This document shows, in pieces, positions 1-9,604 of a stretch of 64,000 nucleotides of DNA. A model generated the notes under the pieces. The model was given only the letters and a program-made list of their open reading frames with translations, was not told the origin of the DNA and made no database searches. Every line of letters starts with the position of its first letter. Positions within the stretch are counted from its first letter, which is position 1. Both the position numbers and the translations under genes were made by a program. The stretch spans positions 4,402,001-4,466,000 of the forward strand of contig NZ_CP107880.1 in NCBI RefSeq assembly GCF_036013745.1, given 5' to 3'. Origin of the DNA: Streptomyces sp. NBC_00483 (GTDB lineage: Bacteria; Actinomycetota; Actinomycetes; Streptomycetales; Streptomycetaceae).

Positions 1-1
1 G

Positions 2-697
2 GTCGGCTGGCTGGCGCTGCTGTTCACGCCCACGGCGGCGCAGGGCTGGGTGTTCCTGGCGATGGCGATCCTGGAGATGTGTGTACCGGTGTACGCGGAG
101 CGGGACCGGCAGACGTCCTGGCACCCGCACCACATCGCCGAGCGCTACGGCCTGTTCACGATCATCGTGCTCGGCGAGTCGATCGCCGCGGCGACGGTCG
201 CGGTGAAGTCGGGCATCGAGGAGAACGACGCGCTCGGCGAGCTCCTGCCGATCGCGGCCGGCGGCCTCCTCGTCGTCTTCGCCGCCTGGTGGATCTACTT
301 CGCGGTGCCGATCCACGACCGGCTGCGCAGCAACCGGCAGGCGTTCGTATGGGGCTACGGCCACTTCTTCATCCTCGCCTCGGCGGCATCGATCGGCGCG
401 GGCATCGAGGTCGCCGTCGAGCAGGCGGTGGGCGAGGCGCACATCTCCACGACCGCCGCCTCCGCCGCCGTGACGGTCCCGTCCGCGGTGTTCCTGCTGC
501 TGGTGTGGGCGCTGCACTCGCGGTACTTCAAGGTGGGCGTCGCACAGAAACTGGCGTTGCCGGTCAGCGCGTTGCTGGTGCTCCTGTGCACGTTCGCGGG
601 GCACTGGGCGGTGCTCGCGGCGGGGATCGTCGCGGCGCTCACGGTGGTGGTCGGGGTGACGCTGTCCTCGCGGACGGGCGAGGCGCAGCCCGCCTGA
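2..697 (+). CDS. LtrA-family membrane protein, 5' truncated
   Basis: This is the C-terminal 231 residues of a multi-pass membrane protein; the open frame enters from the left edge at base 2. The HPHHIAERYGLFTIIVLGES stretch (about residues 42-61 of the visible part) and the following WWIYF are hallmarks of the low-temperature-requirement A family. At least five hydrophobic segments are visible, in keeping with a cytoplasmic-membrane protein. The family's biochemical role is poorly known; the name comes from a Listeria cold-growth phenotype. A GTG at base 50 is only an internal codon, because the frame is open upstream and full-length members are about 380-400 residues. Confidence 0.85.
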   Translation, partial: VGWLALLFTPTAAQGWVFLAMAILEMCVPVYAERDRQTSWHPHHIAERYGLFTIIVLGESIAAATVAVKSGIEENDALGELLPIAAGGLLVVFAAWWIYFAVPIHDRLRSNRQAFVWGYGHFFILASAASIGAGIEVAVEQAVGEAHISTTAASAAVTVPSAVFLLLVWALHSRYFKVGVAQKLALPVSALLVLLCTFAGHWAVLAAGIVAALTVVVGVTLSSRTGEAQPA

Positions 698-748
698 CGA
701 GGTCCGGCCACCCCGGGCGGGCACCAACTCGCGTGGTAGGCATGGCAC

Positions 749-1882
749 ATGACGACACGCAACGATGCCCTCACCGACGTCCCCGGCCTGCGCGTCGGAC
801 ACGCCACCCGTGTCGGGGACGGATTCCTGACCGGTACGACGGTCGTGCTCGCCCCGGAAGGCGGCGCGGTCACCGCCGTGGACGTGCGGGGTGGCGGCCC
901 CGGCACGCGGGAGACCGACGCGCTCGACCCGCGCAATCTCGTGCAGCGGATCGAGGCGGTCGTGCTCACGGGCGGCAGTGCGTTCGGGCTCGACTCGGCG
1001 TCGGGCGTGATGGCGTGGCTGGAGGACCAGGGGCGCGGGGTCCCGGCCGGCGCCCGCCCGGGGGAGGTCGTGCCGGTGGTTCCGGCGGCGTGCGTGTTCG
1101 ACCTCGGCCGGGGCGGCGACTGGCGGGCCAGGCCGGACGCGGCGTTGGGCCGCGCCGCGGTCGAGGCCGCCGCCGCGACGGAGCCCGGCTCCCCCGTCCA
1201 GGAGGGCAACATCGGCGCGGGCACCGGCACGCTCGTCGGGAAGCTGCGCGGCGGCATCGGCACCGCGTCCACGGTCCTCGAATCCGGGATCACCGTCTCC
1301 GCCCTGGTCGTCGCGAACGCCGCGGGCTCCGCCGTGGACCCGGCCACCGGGGCGCTGTACGGCGAGTTCTTCACGGGACGCGGACCGGTGACGTACCCGA
1401 CGCCGGAGGCGCACGAGGCGGCGGGCAAGCGGCTGGCGGAGGCGGCCGCTGCGAACGGGGCGGGACCGCTGGACGGGGCGGGGTCGCCGGACGAGGCGGG
1501 CGGAGCCGGGCGCACCGCCGGGGCCGGCGCGTGGGGCGGTGCCACCGCGCCCACCGACCCGCCGCCCCTCAACACCACCCTCGCCATCGTCGCCACCGAC
1601 GCCGACCTCACCCGCGCCCAAGCACAGAAGGTCGCCGGTACCGCGCACGACGGGATCGCACGGGCCGTACGCCCCGTGCATCTGCTCAACGACGGGGACA
1701 CGGTGTTCGCGCTCGCCACCGGGGAGCGCCCGCTCGACGCCGCGAACCCCCTTGCCCTCAACGAGATCCTCGCGGCGGGCGCGGACCTCGTGACGCGGGC
1801 GATCGTGCGGGCCGTGCGCACGGCGGAGTCCGTATCGGCCGGCGGCCGCACCCACCTCTCGTACAGCGACCTCTACTCGTAG
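749..1882 (+). CDS. P1 family peptidase (DmpA/L-aminopeptidase-like, S58)
   Basis: A 377-residue member of the P1/DmpA family, N-terminal-nucleophile hydrolases that mature by self-cleavage and act as aminopeptidases or D-esterases. Visible family blocks are GGSAFGLDSASG (75-86), EGNIGAGTG (152-160) and ALVVANAAGSAVDP (about 185-198), where Ser194 after Gly193 is the likely self-cleavage nucleophile. The second half holds NTTLAIVATDADLTRAQAQK. Between them, residues about 222-265 form an Ala/Gly/Pro-rich stretch that looks like an expanded loop not needed for the fold. No signal peptide is seen, so it is probably cytoplasmic. Start is the ATG at 749. The last codons lie inside a short DNA repeat (1866-1932). 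Confidence 0.88.
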   Translation: MTTRNDALTDVPGLRVGHATRVGDGFLTGTTVVLAPEGGAVTAVDVRGGGPGTRETDALDPRNLVQRIEAVVLTGGSAFGLDSASGVMAWLEDQGRGVPAGARPGEVVPVVPAACVFDLGRGGDWRARPDAALGRAAVEAAAATEPGSPVQEGNIGAGTGTLVGKLRGGIGTASTVLESGITVSALVVANAAGSAVDPATGALYGEFFTGRGPVTYPTPEAHEAAGKRLAEAAAANGAGPLDGAGSPDEAGGAGRTAGAGAWGGATAPTDPPPLNTTLAIVATDADLTRAQAQKVAGTAHDGIARAVRPVHLLNDGDTVFALATGERPLDAANPLALNEILAAGADLVTRAIVRAVRTAESVSAGGRTHLSYSDLYS

Positions 1883-1932
1883 AGCGACCTCTGACCTCTA
1901 CTCGTAGAGCGACACTCGTAGAGCGACCTCTA
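1866..1932 (+). repeat. tandem palindromic repeat at the 3' end of the P1 peptidase gene
   Basis: The near-palindrome CTCTACTCGTAGAG with trailing CGAC occurs twice (about 1871-1888 and 1896-1913), followed by partial copies to 1932. It begins inside the last codons (SDLYS) and runs into the intergenic space. Each unit could fold as a small hairpin; the array may end transcription or be slippage-generated. Confidence 0.7.
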
Positions 1933-2101
1933 CGGGGGCCGGTCCGACGCCGTGTAACAGAGATCCACCACCCCGTAACAGAACTGTCCCTGTGGCTGCG
2001 TTCACAACAAGCGGAGGGAACCCCTCCGGCCGTCTCGCGCTCTTCCCACACATCGGTAGAGAAGCAGCGGAACAGCAGAAACCACGAAAAGGGAGCAGAC
2101 C

Positions 2102-3274
2102 GTGAGCAGGCAGAACATAGCCGTCGTGTGCGCGGCCATCGCCGTCGGCGCACTGACGCTCACGGCCTGCGGGGGCGACGCCACCGCCGACAACAAGAAC
2201 GACGACGCCCCGAAGATCACCATCTCGGCCAAGGACGGCTCGACCGGCGCGTCGATCAACGCGACGGGCGTGAAGGTCAGCGACGGCAAGCTGACAGGCG
2301 TGAAGATGACCGAGTCGGCGAGCGGCAAGGCCGTGCCCGGCACGATCGTGAAGAACGGCGCGGCGTGGAAGCCGAAGGAGCAGCTGGAGCGCGGCACCAA
2401 GTACCGGATCTCCGCGTCCGCCAAGGACGGCAGTGGGCAGAAGGCCGCCGCCAACTCCATCTTCACGACGGTCTCCGGCGCCAACAGCTTCATCGGCACG
2501 TACACGCCGGACGACGGGTCGACGGTCGGGGCCGGGATGCCGGTCTCGTTCACGTTCGACAAGGCGATCACCAACAAGAAGGACGTGCAGTCGCACATCA
2601 CGGTGACGTCCAGCGGCGGCCAGAAGGTCGTCGGCCACTGGTTCGGCGCGCAGCGCCTGGACTTCAGGCCCCAGGAGTACTGGAAGGCCGGCTCCAAGGT
2701 CACCATGAAGATCGACCTCGACGGCGTCGAGGGCGCGAACGGGGTGCACGGCGTGCAGGACAAGACGGTGACGTTCACCGTCGGCCGCTCGCAGGTCTCC
2801 ACGGTCGACGCGAACACGCAGGAGATGACGGTCGTCCGCGACGGCAAGACGATCAAGACGGTCCCCGTCTCGACCGGAAGCAACGAACACCCGACGTACA
2901 ACGGGCAGATGGTGATCTCGGAGAAGTTCGTGCAGACGCGCATGAACGGCGACACGGTCGGCTTCGGCGGCGAGTACGACATCGCGGACGTGCCGCACGC
3001 GATGCGCCTGTCCCAGTCCGGGACGTTCATCCACGGCAACTACTGGAGCTCACCGGGCATCTTCGGCTCGCAGGGCACCAGCCACGGCTGCGTCGGCATG
3101 CGGGACGTGAAGGGCGCGGGCGGCGACACGACCGCCAAGTGGTTCTTCGACAACTCGCTCGTCGGCGACGTCGTGGTCATGAAGAACTCGCACGACGAGA
3201 CGGTCGCCCCCGACAACGGCCTCAACGGCTGGAACATGGCGTGGAGTCAGTGGACGGCGGGCAGCGCCGCCTGA
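2102..3274 (+). CDS. L,D-transpeptidase lipoprotein
   Basis: A 390-residue cell-wall enzyme that makes 3-3 peptidoglycan crosslinks using a catalytic cysteine, independently of penicillin-binding proteins. The N-terminus is a lipoprotein signal with lipobox LTAC, lipidated Cys23. Residues about 35-245 look like two Ig-like domains, as in the mycobacterial and Streptomyces Ldt group. The C-terminal YkuD domain shows the upstream His-Gly (about 311) and the SHGC motif at 327-330, with Cys330 as nucleophile. It acts on the outer face of the membrane. GTG start at 2102 follows a GGGAG ribosome site. A strong hairpin at 3318-3352 ends the unit. Confidence 0.93.
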   Translation: MSRQNIAVVCAAIAVGALTLTACGGDATADNKNDDAPKITISAKDGSTGASINATGVKVSDGKLTGVKMTESASGKAVPGTIVKNGAAWKPKEQLERGTKYRISASAKDGSGQKAAANSIFTTVSGANSFIGTYTPDDGSTVGAGMPVSFTFDKAITNKKDVQSHITVTSSGGQKVVGHWFGAQRLDFRPQEYWKAGSKVTMKIDLDGVEGANGVHGVQDKTVTFTVGRSQVSTVDANTQEMTVVRDGKTIKTVPVSTGSNEHPTYNGQMVISEKFVQTRMNGDTVGFGGEYDIADVPHAMRLSQSGTFIHGNYWSSPGIFGSQGTSHGCVGMRDVKGAGGDTTAKWFFDNSLVGDVVVMKNSHDETVAPDNGLNGWNMAWSQWTAGSAA

Positions 3275-3317
3275 CCGGCCGCCACCCCACCACGAACCCA
3301 CCACGAACTCTCACCGA

Positions 3318-3352
3318 CACGGGCCGCGCGGGAACCCCCCGCGCGGCCCGTG
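3318..3352 (+). terminator. hairpin terminator after the L,D-transpeptidase gene
   Basis: Perfect 15-bp GC-rich stem (3318-3332 with 3338-3352) and a 5-base loop, 43 bases after the stop codon. There is no U-tract, which is usual for Streptomyces. Confidence 0.75.
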
Positions 3353-3400
3353 CGTTGTCCAGGCACGTTGCTCAAATCCCGTTCCCCGTTTGTCATTTCC

Positions 3401-3415
3401 CGGACATGATGTCCG
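3401..3415. promoter_or_regulatory. 15-bp palindrome upstream of the 3473 gene
   Basis: CGGACATGATGTCCG has 7-bp arms around a single G and lies 57 bases before the TTG start at 3473. It is a possible operator; no regulator gene is adjacent. Confidence 0.4.
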
Positions 3416-3472
3416 AGCGAAGGACTACGGTATGCACCCACGAGGTGACACGAAGCAATCCTGGGAGGTGCC

Positions 3473-4252
3473 TTGAGCGTTCCGCATGATTCCGAGCCCA
3501 GTGTCGGGTTCGGCACCGAGCCGGACGCGTCACCCGAAGCGCAGCTCGGGCGACTCCTCGGGCGCGCGCTCAACTCCTTCGACCTGCCCGACGAGACGCT
3601 CGAGCGGCTCGACGGCGCCCTCGCGTACGCGGGCTCCCTGCACTCGGCCCACCACAGCGGCGGCCGCCACCGCGAGACGTACCGGCACAACTGGCTGCTG
3701 ATCGACGGCGGCTCGCTCACCCTCTGGGAACTCGTGCACAACACGGGGCGGAACGGCACACCGCAGCACGAGGTCTACGTGTCCGAGGACGAGCTGCACC
3801 TGGCGACGGGACGGCTCCCGCTCCCCCACGAGGCCGAGCCGGAGTTCGACCTCCACGTCCCCATGACCCCCGTCAAGCTCCCCCCGACCCCGCCGATGCG
3901 CCGCACCTTCGGCACCGGCGACCCGGACAGCTCCGTCGACCACGCGCGCCGCCTGCTGCGCCGCGCGGAGAACCCCGACGTCACGACGCGACCGGGCCCC
4001 GGCACGGCGCGACTGCTGCGGGAAGCGTGCGCACACCAGATCACGCAGGCCTTCGGCTGCCGCGTCAGCCACGGATTCGCTCTGTACGAGCACGCGTTCC
4101 TGCTGCGCGACGGCTGCGAACTCAGCCTCTGGGAGGTCGAGCACACGGCGACGCCGGACGGGCGGCACATGTGCGAGGTCTACGCGACGCAGGCCGCTGC
4201 GCGAGCAGCGATGGAGCACCGGGCGGCGTCATCCCCGCGGGCCCGGCGGTAG
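3473..4252 (+). CDS. Streptomyces conserved protein of unknown function (DUF6227-like)
   Basis: A 259-residue soluble protein with no signal peptide or membrane segment. It contains two related halves: residues about 45-110 (YRHNWLLIDGGSLTLWELVH) and 180-245 (YEHAFLLRDGCELSLWEVEH) share a 'hydrophobic-DG-x-LxLWE-x-xH' pattern, so it looks like an internal duplication. From memory this matches a Streptomyces-restricted family catalogued as DUF6227; that label is unverified. No function is known. The TTG start at 3473 is chosen because GGGAGGTG sits 3 bases upstream. Confidence 0.75.
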   Translation: MSVPHDSEPSVGFGTEPDASPEAQLGRLLGRALNSFDLPDETLERLDGALAYAGSLHSAHHSGGRHRETYRHNWLLIDGGSLTLWELVHNTGRNGTPQHEVYVSEDELHLATGRLPLPHEAEPEFDLHVPMTPVKLPPTPPMRRTFGTGDPDSSVDHARRLLRRAENPDVTTRPGPGTARLLREACAHQITQAFGCRVSHGFALYEHAFLLRDGCELSLWEVEHTATPDGRHMCEVYATQAAARAAMEHRAASSPRARR

Positions 4253-4300
4253 CACTCTCCGGACTGTCGGTGGTGGCACTCCCCCGGACCACCGGCAGGA

Positions 4301-4549
4301 CTACCGGCGGCTGAACTCCCGTACCAGTCCTGCGAAAGCGTCCTGCTCGTCGGCCGTCAGCGGCACCGACTCCAGCGCGGGCGCGCGGGACTGCGTCGGC
4401 AGCGCGCCCATCGGCAGCTGCGTCCGCGGCTGCGGCGGACCGAAAGCGACGGCGCGCGCCAGGCGGGCCAGTCCGATCACCCATGCCACGGCCGCAAGAG
4501 CGACCAGAGCCAGGCCCAGCTGCTGAAGGATCGACACGTGCTCAGGCAT
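4301..4549 (-). CDS. small single-pass membrane protein, unknown function
   Basis: An 82-residue protein with one N-terminal hydrophobic helix (about residues 8-32) followed by a Pro/Gln-rich linker and an acidic-to-basic cytoplasmic tail ending in FSRR. It converges on the 3473 gene and lies downstream of the fructose operon, separated from it by a hairpin at 4570-4591, so it is probably transcribed on its own. No family recognised. Confidence 0.65.
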   Translation of the reverse strand: MPEHVSILQQLGLALVALAAVAWVIGLARLARAVAFGPPQPRTQLPMGALPTQSRAPALESVPLTADEQDAFAGLVREFSRR

Positions 4550-4569
4550 GCGTTCCAGTGAACACCACA

Positions 4570-4591
4570 GTCCGGGACTTTGGTCCCGGAC
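4570..4591 (-). terminator. hairpin terminator of the fructose operon
   Basis: GTCCGGGAC and GTCCCGGAC form a perfect 9-bp stem around TTTG, 77 bases past the fruA stop and 20 bases before the next leftward start. It probably separates the two units. Confidence 0.65.
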
Positions 4592-4623
4592 CGTGACGTA
4601 TCTCGCAAGGCTCCTAACGCCCC

Positions 4624-4659
4624 GCCAACCATGCCAACCGCGCCAATCGCACCAACCGC
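4624..4659. repeat. four 9-bp tandem units next to the fruA stop
   Basis: GCCAACCAT, GCCAACCGC, GCCAATCGC and ACCAACCGC follow one another directly between the fruA stop and its terminator hairpin. No role is evident; replication slippage is a simple explanation. Confidence 0.6.
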
Positions 4660-4667
4660 GGCAAGCC

Positions 4668-6710
4668 TCACACCTTCGCGGGCTGCACCGCCTCGGGCTC
4701 CGCGACGGTCACCGTCTGCGACGGGGCCTGCACGGCCTCCGGCTGCCCGGCGGCGGCCGGCTGCTTGCGCACCGACTTGAGCAGCACGGTCAGCGCCGCG
4801 GTGACGCACGTACCGGCCGCGATCGCCACCAGGTACAGCCAGGCGTTGCCGATCAGCGGGACCACGAAGATGCCGCCGTGCGGGGCGCGCAGCGTGGCGT
4901 CGAAGGCCATCGACAGGGCGCCGGTGACCGCGCCGCCCGCCATGGAGGCGGGAATCACGCGCAGCGGGTCGGCCGCGGCGAACGGGATGGCGCCCTCGGT
5001 GATGAACGAGGCCCCGAGGACCCAGGCCGCCTTGCCGTTCTCCCGCTCGGTCTTGGTGAAGAGCTTGCCGCGCACGGTGGTGGCGAGCGCCATCGCCAGC
5101 GGGGGCACCATGCCGGCGGCCATCACCGCGGCCATCACCTTGAGCGAGCCGTCAGTGGGGTTGGCGAGACCGCCGACCGCGAAGGCGTAGGCAACTTTAT
5201 TGAGCGGACCGCCCAGGTCGAAGCACATCATCAGGCCGAGGATGACGCCGAGGACGATCGCGTTGGCGCCGGACAGGGAGTTCAGCCAGTCCGTCAGGGC
5301 GCTCTGCAGCGAGGCGATCGGCTTGCCGATCACCACGAACATCAGGAAGCCGACGACGATCGAGGAGAGCAGCGGGATCACGACCACCGGCATGATGCCG
5401 CGCAGCACCGCCGGGACGTTCACCTTCTGGATCGCCATGACCACGGCGCCCGCGATGAGACCGCCGATCAGGCCACCGAGGAAGCCCGCGTTGGTGGTCA
5501 CCGCGATCGAACCGGCGACGAAGCCGGGCACGAGTCCCGGCCGGTCCGCCATGCCGTACGCGATGTAGCCGGAGAGGACCGGGACCAGGAAGGCGAAGGC
5601 GGCCTGGCCGGTGTAGAAGAGGAGCGCGGCCCAGCTGGTCGTCGAGCCCCAGTCGAAGCTGTTGAGCAGCGTCTGGACCTTGACGTCGGCGACCTCGTAG
5701 CCGCCGATCGCGAAGCCGAGCGCGATGAGCAGACCGCCCGCCGCCACGAACGGCACCATGTAACTGACGCCCGACATCAGCCACTTGCGGAGCTTTGTGC
5801 CGTAACCGTCCGTGGATTCACCGGAGTTGTCCACAGGTGTGGATGACGCGTCGGCGCGGCCCGTGGTCTCGCCGCGGGCTGCCTTCTCCCGTACCTCGGC
5901 GATGAGTTCGGCGGGGCGGTTGACGCCGGCCTTGACGCCGACGTCGACCGTGGGCTTTCCGGCGAAGCGTTCCTTCTCGCGTACGGGGACGTCGTGGGCG
6001 AAGATCACGCCGTCGGCGGCCGCGATGACGGCCGGGTCGAGGCGGGTGAAGCCGGAGGAGCCCTGCGTTTCGACGACGAGTTCGACGCCGTCGGTGTCGC
6101 GGCCGGTGTTCTCCAGGGACTCGGCCGCCATGTAGGTGTGGGCGATGCCGGTGGGGCAGGAGGTGACCGCGACGATCTTGAACGTTTCTGCCGCCGCGGG
6201 CTGCTCCGGCTCTACGGGCTCCGGAGCCGGGGACTCGGCCTCTTCTGCCGCTACGGGTTCCGGGGTCGGCTCGTCGCCGCGTATCAGCGCCGCCGCTGCC
6301 TCCGCGTCGGTCGCCGCGCGCAGTGCCGACTTGAAGTCCTCGTCCATCAGCTGGCGGGCCAGCGAGGAGAGGATCGTGAGGTGGGCGTCGTCCGCACCTG
6401 CCGGGGCCGCGATCAGGAAGATCAGGTCGGCGGGGCCGTCCGGGGCGCCGAAGTCGATGCCCTCGGTGCTGCGGCCGAAGGCGAGCGTCGGCTCGGTGAC
6501 GTGCTCGCTGCGGCAGTGCGGGATGCCGATGCCGCCGTCCAGGCCGGTCGGCATCTGGGCCTCGCGGGCCGCGACGTCGGCGAGGAAACCGTCGAGGTCG
6601 GTGACCCTGCCGAGGGTCACCATGCGTTCGGCCAGCGACCTGGCCGCCGCTTCCTTCGTTCCGGCGGACAGGTCGAGGTCGACCAGGTCCGCGGTGATCA
6701 TCTCCGTCAT
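4668..6710 (-). CDS. fruA: PTS fructose permease, EIIABC fusion
   Basis: A 680-residue fructose-specific phosphotransferase permease that imports fructose and phosphorylates it to fructose-1-phosphate. The order is EIIA (about 1-145, phospho-His65 in GIPHCR), a Pro/Glu-rich linker (147-175), EIIB (176-275, phospho-Cys185 in VTSCPTGIAHT), a second linker, then EIIC (about 300-640) with eight or more hydrophobic segments. The tail (about 645-680) is low complexity. It is the last gene of the fruR-fruK-fruA unit, 82 bases after fruK, so substrate import and the next metabolic step are co-expressed. All expected phosphorylation residues are present. Confidence 0.96.
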   Translation of the reverse strand: MTEMITADLVDLDLSAGTKEAAARSLAERMVTLGRVTDLDGFLADVAAREAQMPTGLDGGIGIPHCRSEHVTEPTLAFGRSTEGIDFGAPDGPADLIFLIAAPAGADDAHLTILSSLARQLMDEDFKSALRAATDAEAAAALIRGDEPTPEPVAAEEAESPAPEPVEPEQPAAAETFKIVAVTSCPTGIAHTYMAAESLENTGRDTDGVELVVETQGSSGFTRLDPAVIAAADGVIFAHDVPVREKERFAGKPTVDVGVKAGVNRPAELIAEVREKAARGETTGRADASSTPVDNSGESTDGYGTKLRKWLMSGVSYMVPFVAAGGLLIALGFAIGGYEVADVKVQTLLNSFDWGSTTSWAALLFYTGQAAFAFLVPVLSGYIAYGMADRPGLVPGFVAGSIAVTTNAGFLGGLIGGLIAGAVVMAIQKVNVPAVLRGIMPVVVIPLLSSIVVGFLMFVVIGKPIASLQSALTDWLNSLSGANAIVLGVILGLMMCFDLGGPLNKVAYAFAVGGLANPTDGSLKVMAAVMAAGMVPPLAMALATTVRGKLFTKTERENGKAAWVLGASFITEGAIPFAAADPLRVIPASMAGGAVTGALSMAFDATLRAPHGGIFVVPLIGNAWLYLVAIAAGTCVTAALTVLLKSVRKQPAAAGQPEAVQAPSQTVTVAEPEAVQPAKV

Positions 6711-6792
6711 CGCGGGCTCCTTTGCCTACGCATGGGTGGGGTGAGTGAAGTGGCTACTGGGGTGGTTTTTCGGTGTGCGGGTGCGGCTGCCG

Positions 6793-7740
6793 TCATCGCG
6801 CGGGCTCCTTCAAGGGGCGGTCCACCGGGACCTCTGCCGTCAGTTCCACCGCGGCCGGGCGGAGATCCCGCGGCGTGGGCATGGCGCTGCCCGGCAGCTG
6901 GACCGCCGCCGCGCCGTGGGCGACCGCCGAGGCCAGGGCCTGCGGGCCCTCGCCGCCCGCGATCAGGAAGCCGGCGAGGGAGGAGTCGCCCGCCCCGACG
7001 TTGCTGCGCACCGCGTCGACGGGGGCCGAGGCGAACCAGGCGCCGCTCGCGTCGACCAGGATCTGGCCGTCCGCGCCGAGCGACGCGAGCACGGCGACCG
7101 CGCCCAACTCCCGTAGTTCCTCTGCCGCCTTGACCGCGTCGCCGACCGTGGCGAGCGGGCGGCCGACGGCCTCCGCGAGCTCCTCGGCGTTGGGCTTGAC
7201 GACGTCCGGGCGTTCACGGAGGGCCGCGAGGAGCGCGGGGCCCGAGGTGTCGAGCGCGATGCGGGCGCCCGCGGCGTGCGCGCGGGCCACCAACTCGGCG
7301 TACCAGGAGGGCTCCAGGCCGCGCGGCAGGCTGCCGCAGCAGGCGATCCAGTCGGCGCCCGCCGACCGTTCTCCTACGACGCCCAGCAGCAACTCGGCTT
7401 CCGCTGCGGACAGTTCGGGGCCCGGAGCGTTGATTTTCGTGAGGGTTCCGTCCGCTTCCGCGAGCGCGATGTTCGAGCGGGTGTGGCCCTCGACCGGGAC
7501 CGGGGCGACCTTGATGCCCTGTCCGTCGAGGAGTTCGGCGACCAGGGCGCCGGGGGCGCCGCCCAGCGGAAGTACGGCCAGCGTGGGGGCTCCGGCGGCG
7601 GCGACGGCCCGCGACACGTTGACACCCTTGCCGCCCGGGTCCATGCGCTCGCCGCTCGCGCGGACGACCTCGCCGCGGTCGAGGCCGGGGACCTCGTAGG
7701 TGCGGTCGAGGGAGGGGTTGGGGGTGACGGTGAGGATCAT
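6793..7740 (-). CDS. fruK: 1-phosphofructokinase
   Basis: A 315-residue PfkB-family kinase converting fructose-1-phosphate to fructose-1,6-bisphosphate, the step after FruA. It starts with the family-typical MILTVTPNPSLDRTYE, has the substrate signature GGKGVNVSRA (37-46) and the ATP/catalytic block VGAGDSSLAGF (about residue 250, Asp as base). The ATG at 7740 is chosen over the longer in-frame extension because the extension has no family match and would run into the regulator gene. The preceding 97 bases (7741-7837) are apparently non-coding. Confidence 0.95.
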   Translation of the reverse strand: MILTVTPNPSLDRTYEVPGLDRGEVVRASGERMDPGGKGVNVSRAVAAAGAPTLAVLPLGGAPGALVAELLDGQGIKVAPVPVEGHTRSNIALAEADGTLTKINAPGPELSAAEAELLLGVVGERSAGADWIACCGSLPRGLEPSWYAELVARAHAAGARIALDTSGPALLAALRERPDVVKPNAEELAEAVGRPLATVGDAVKAAEELRELGAVAVLASLGADGQILVDASGAWFASAPVDAVRSNVGAGDSSLAGFLIAGGEGPQALASAVAHGAAAVQLPGSAMPTPRDLRPAAVELTAEVPVDRPLKEPAR

Positions 7741-7837
7741 GCCGGGGTCGCCGCTTCCGTTGCTTGCGTACGAATGGTGCTGGTGGGGCCAGTAGAGCCA
7801 GTGGCGTTGATGGCGCCGGTCGGGCTGGTTCGTGGGG

Positions 7838-8599
7838 TCATACGCGGAGCACCTCCGTGCCACCCGCCTCGATCGCCGCCGCGTCCTCGGGGGCGAGGCC
7901 GGTGTCCGTGATCAGCAGGTCCACATCGGCGAGGTCGCCGAACCGGGCGAAGTGCTCCTGGCCCCACTTGCCGGAGTCGGCGAGCAGCACGACGCGGCGG
8001 GCCGCGGCGACGGTGGCCCGCTTCACGGACGCCTCTGCGAGGTCGGGCGTGGTGAGTCCGGCCTCGGCGGAGAAGCCGTTGGCCGCGAGGAAGAGGACGT
8101 CCGCGCGGATCTCCCCGTACGCGCGCAGCGACCAGGCGTCGACGGCGGCGCGGGTGCGGTGCCGGATGCGGCCGCCGACGAGGTGGAGCTGGACGCCGGG
8201 GTGGTCGGCGAGCCGGGCCGCGGTGGGCAACGAGTGCGTGACCACGGTCAGTTCGGACTCCAGTGGCAGCGCGGTCGCCAGCCGGGACACCGTCGATCCG
8301 GCGTCCAGGATCACGCTGCCCTCGGCCGGCAGCTCGGCGAGCGCGGCGTGGGCGATGCGGTCCTTCTCGTCGGCCGCGGTGCCCTCGCGCTCGGCGAGGT
8401 CGGGCTCGAAGTCGAGGCGACCGGCCGGGATGGCGCCGCCGTGCACGCGCCGGACGAGGCCCGCGCGGTCGAGGGACTTCAGGTCGCGCCGGATGGTCTC
8501 GGCGGTGACCTGGAACTCCTCGGCCAGCGACAGCACGTCGACCCGTCCGCCGTCGCGGGCGAGGCGGAGGATCTCCTGCTGGCGCTCGGGTGCGTACAT
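7838..8599 (-). CDS. DeoR/GlpR-family regulator of the fructose operon
   Basis: A 253-residue DeoR-type repressor. The N-terminal winged helix (about 5-60) carries LSLAEEFQVTAETIRRDL and the family signature RRVHGGA; the C-terminal domain has the sugar-phosphate-binding isomerase-like pattern, with ILDAGSTVSRLA and the DSGKWG block. First gene of a unit with fruK and fruA, so it most likely senses fructose-1-phosphate or a related phosphosugar and controls its own operon. The promoter must lie in 8600-8752. Confidence 0.9.
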   Translation of the reverse strand: MYAPERQQEILRLARDGGRVDVLSLAEEFQVTAETIRRDLKSLDRAGLVRRVHGGAIPAGRLDFEPDLAEREGTAADEKDRIAHAALAELPAEGSVILDAGSTVSRLATALPLESELTVVTHSLPTAARLADHPGVQLHLVGGRIRHRTRAAVDAWSLRAYGEIRADVLFLAANGFSAEAGLTTPDLAEASVKRATVAAARRVVLLADSGKWGQEHFARFGDLADVDLLITDTGLAPEDAAAIEAGGTEVLRV

Positions 8600-8752
8600 G
8601 TCCGTTTACCTGTGTCCTTCGTCTGCGAGCGTGCCCGAATCTGTTGCTCTGATGCGAGGCTACGGCCGCATTTCCAGAAAGTAAACAGGTTCGGGCATCT
8701 GGCAGACACAAACGGGCATCCGTTCCGACGTGCACACCACGTGCGTACACAC

Positions 8753-8793
8753 CACAGGGCCCGGCCCTCCAGCGAGGAGGACCGGGCCCTGTG
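8753..8793 (-). terminator. hairpin terminator after the SDR gene
   Basis: An 18-bp stem with one mismatch (8753-8770 with 8776-8793) around AGCGA, 14 bases after the stop of the SDR gene. It separates that gene from the promoter region of the fructose operon. Confidence 0.8.
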
Positions 8794-8806
8794 CGGACTA
8801 CGGCGA

Positions 8807-9604
<798 letters not shown>

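Noticed and set aside
79..3489. A 1,136-codon open frame overlapping the first three genes
   Set aside because: It is Arg/Gly-rich and runs in the +1 shadow of genes with clear family motifs; long false frames are normal at this GC content.
7741..7863. N-terminal extension of the phosphofructokinase
   Set aside because: The extra residues are His/Ser/Arg-rich without similarity to PfkB proteins and would overlap the regulator gene.
8600..8752. FruR operator at GTTTAC/GTAAAC
   Set aside because: The two hexamers are about 70 bases apart and not well phased; there is too little to call a specific operator.
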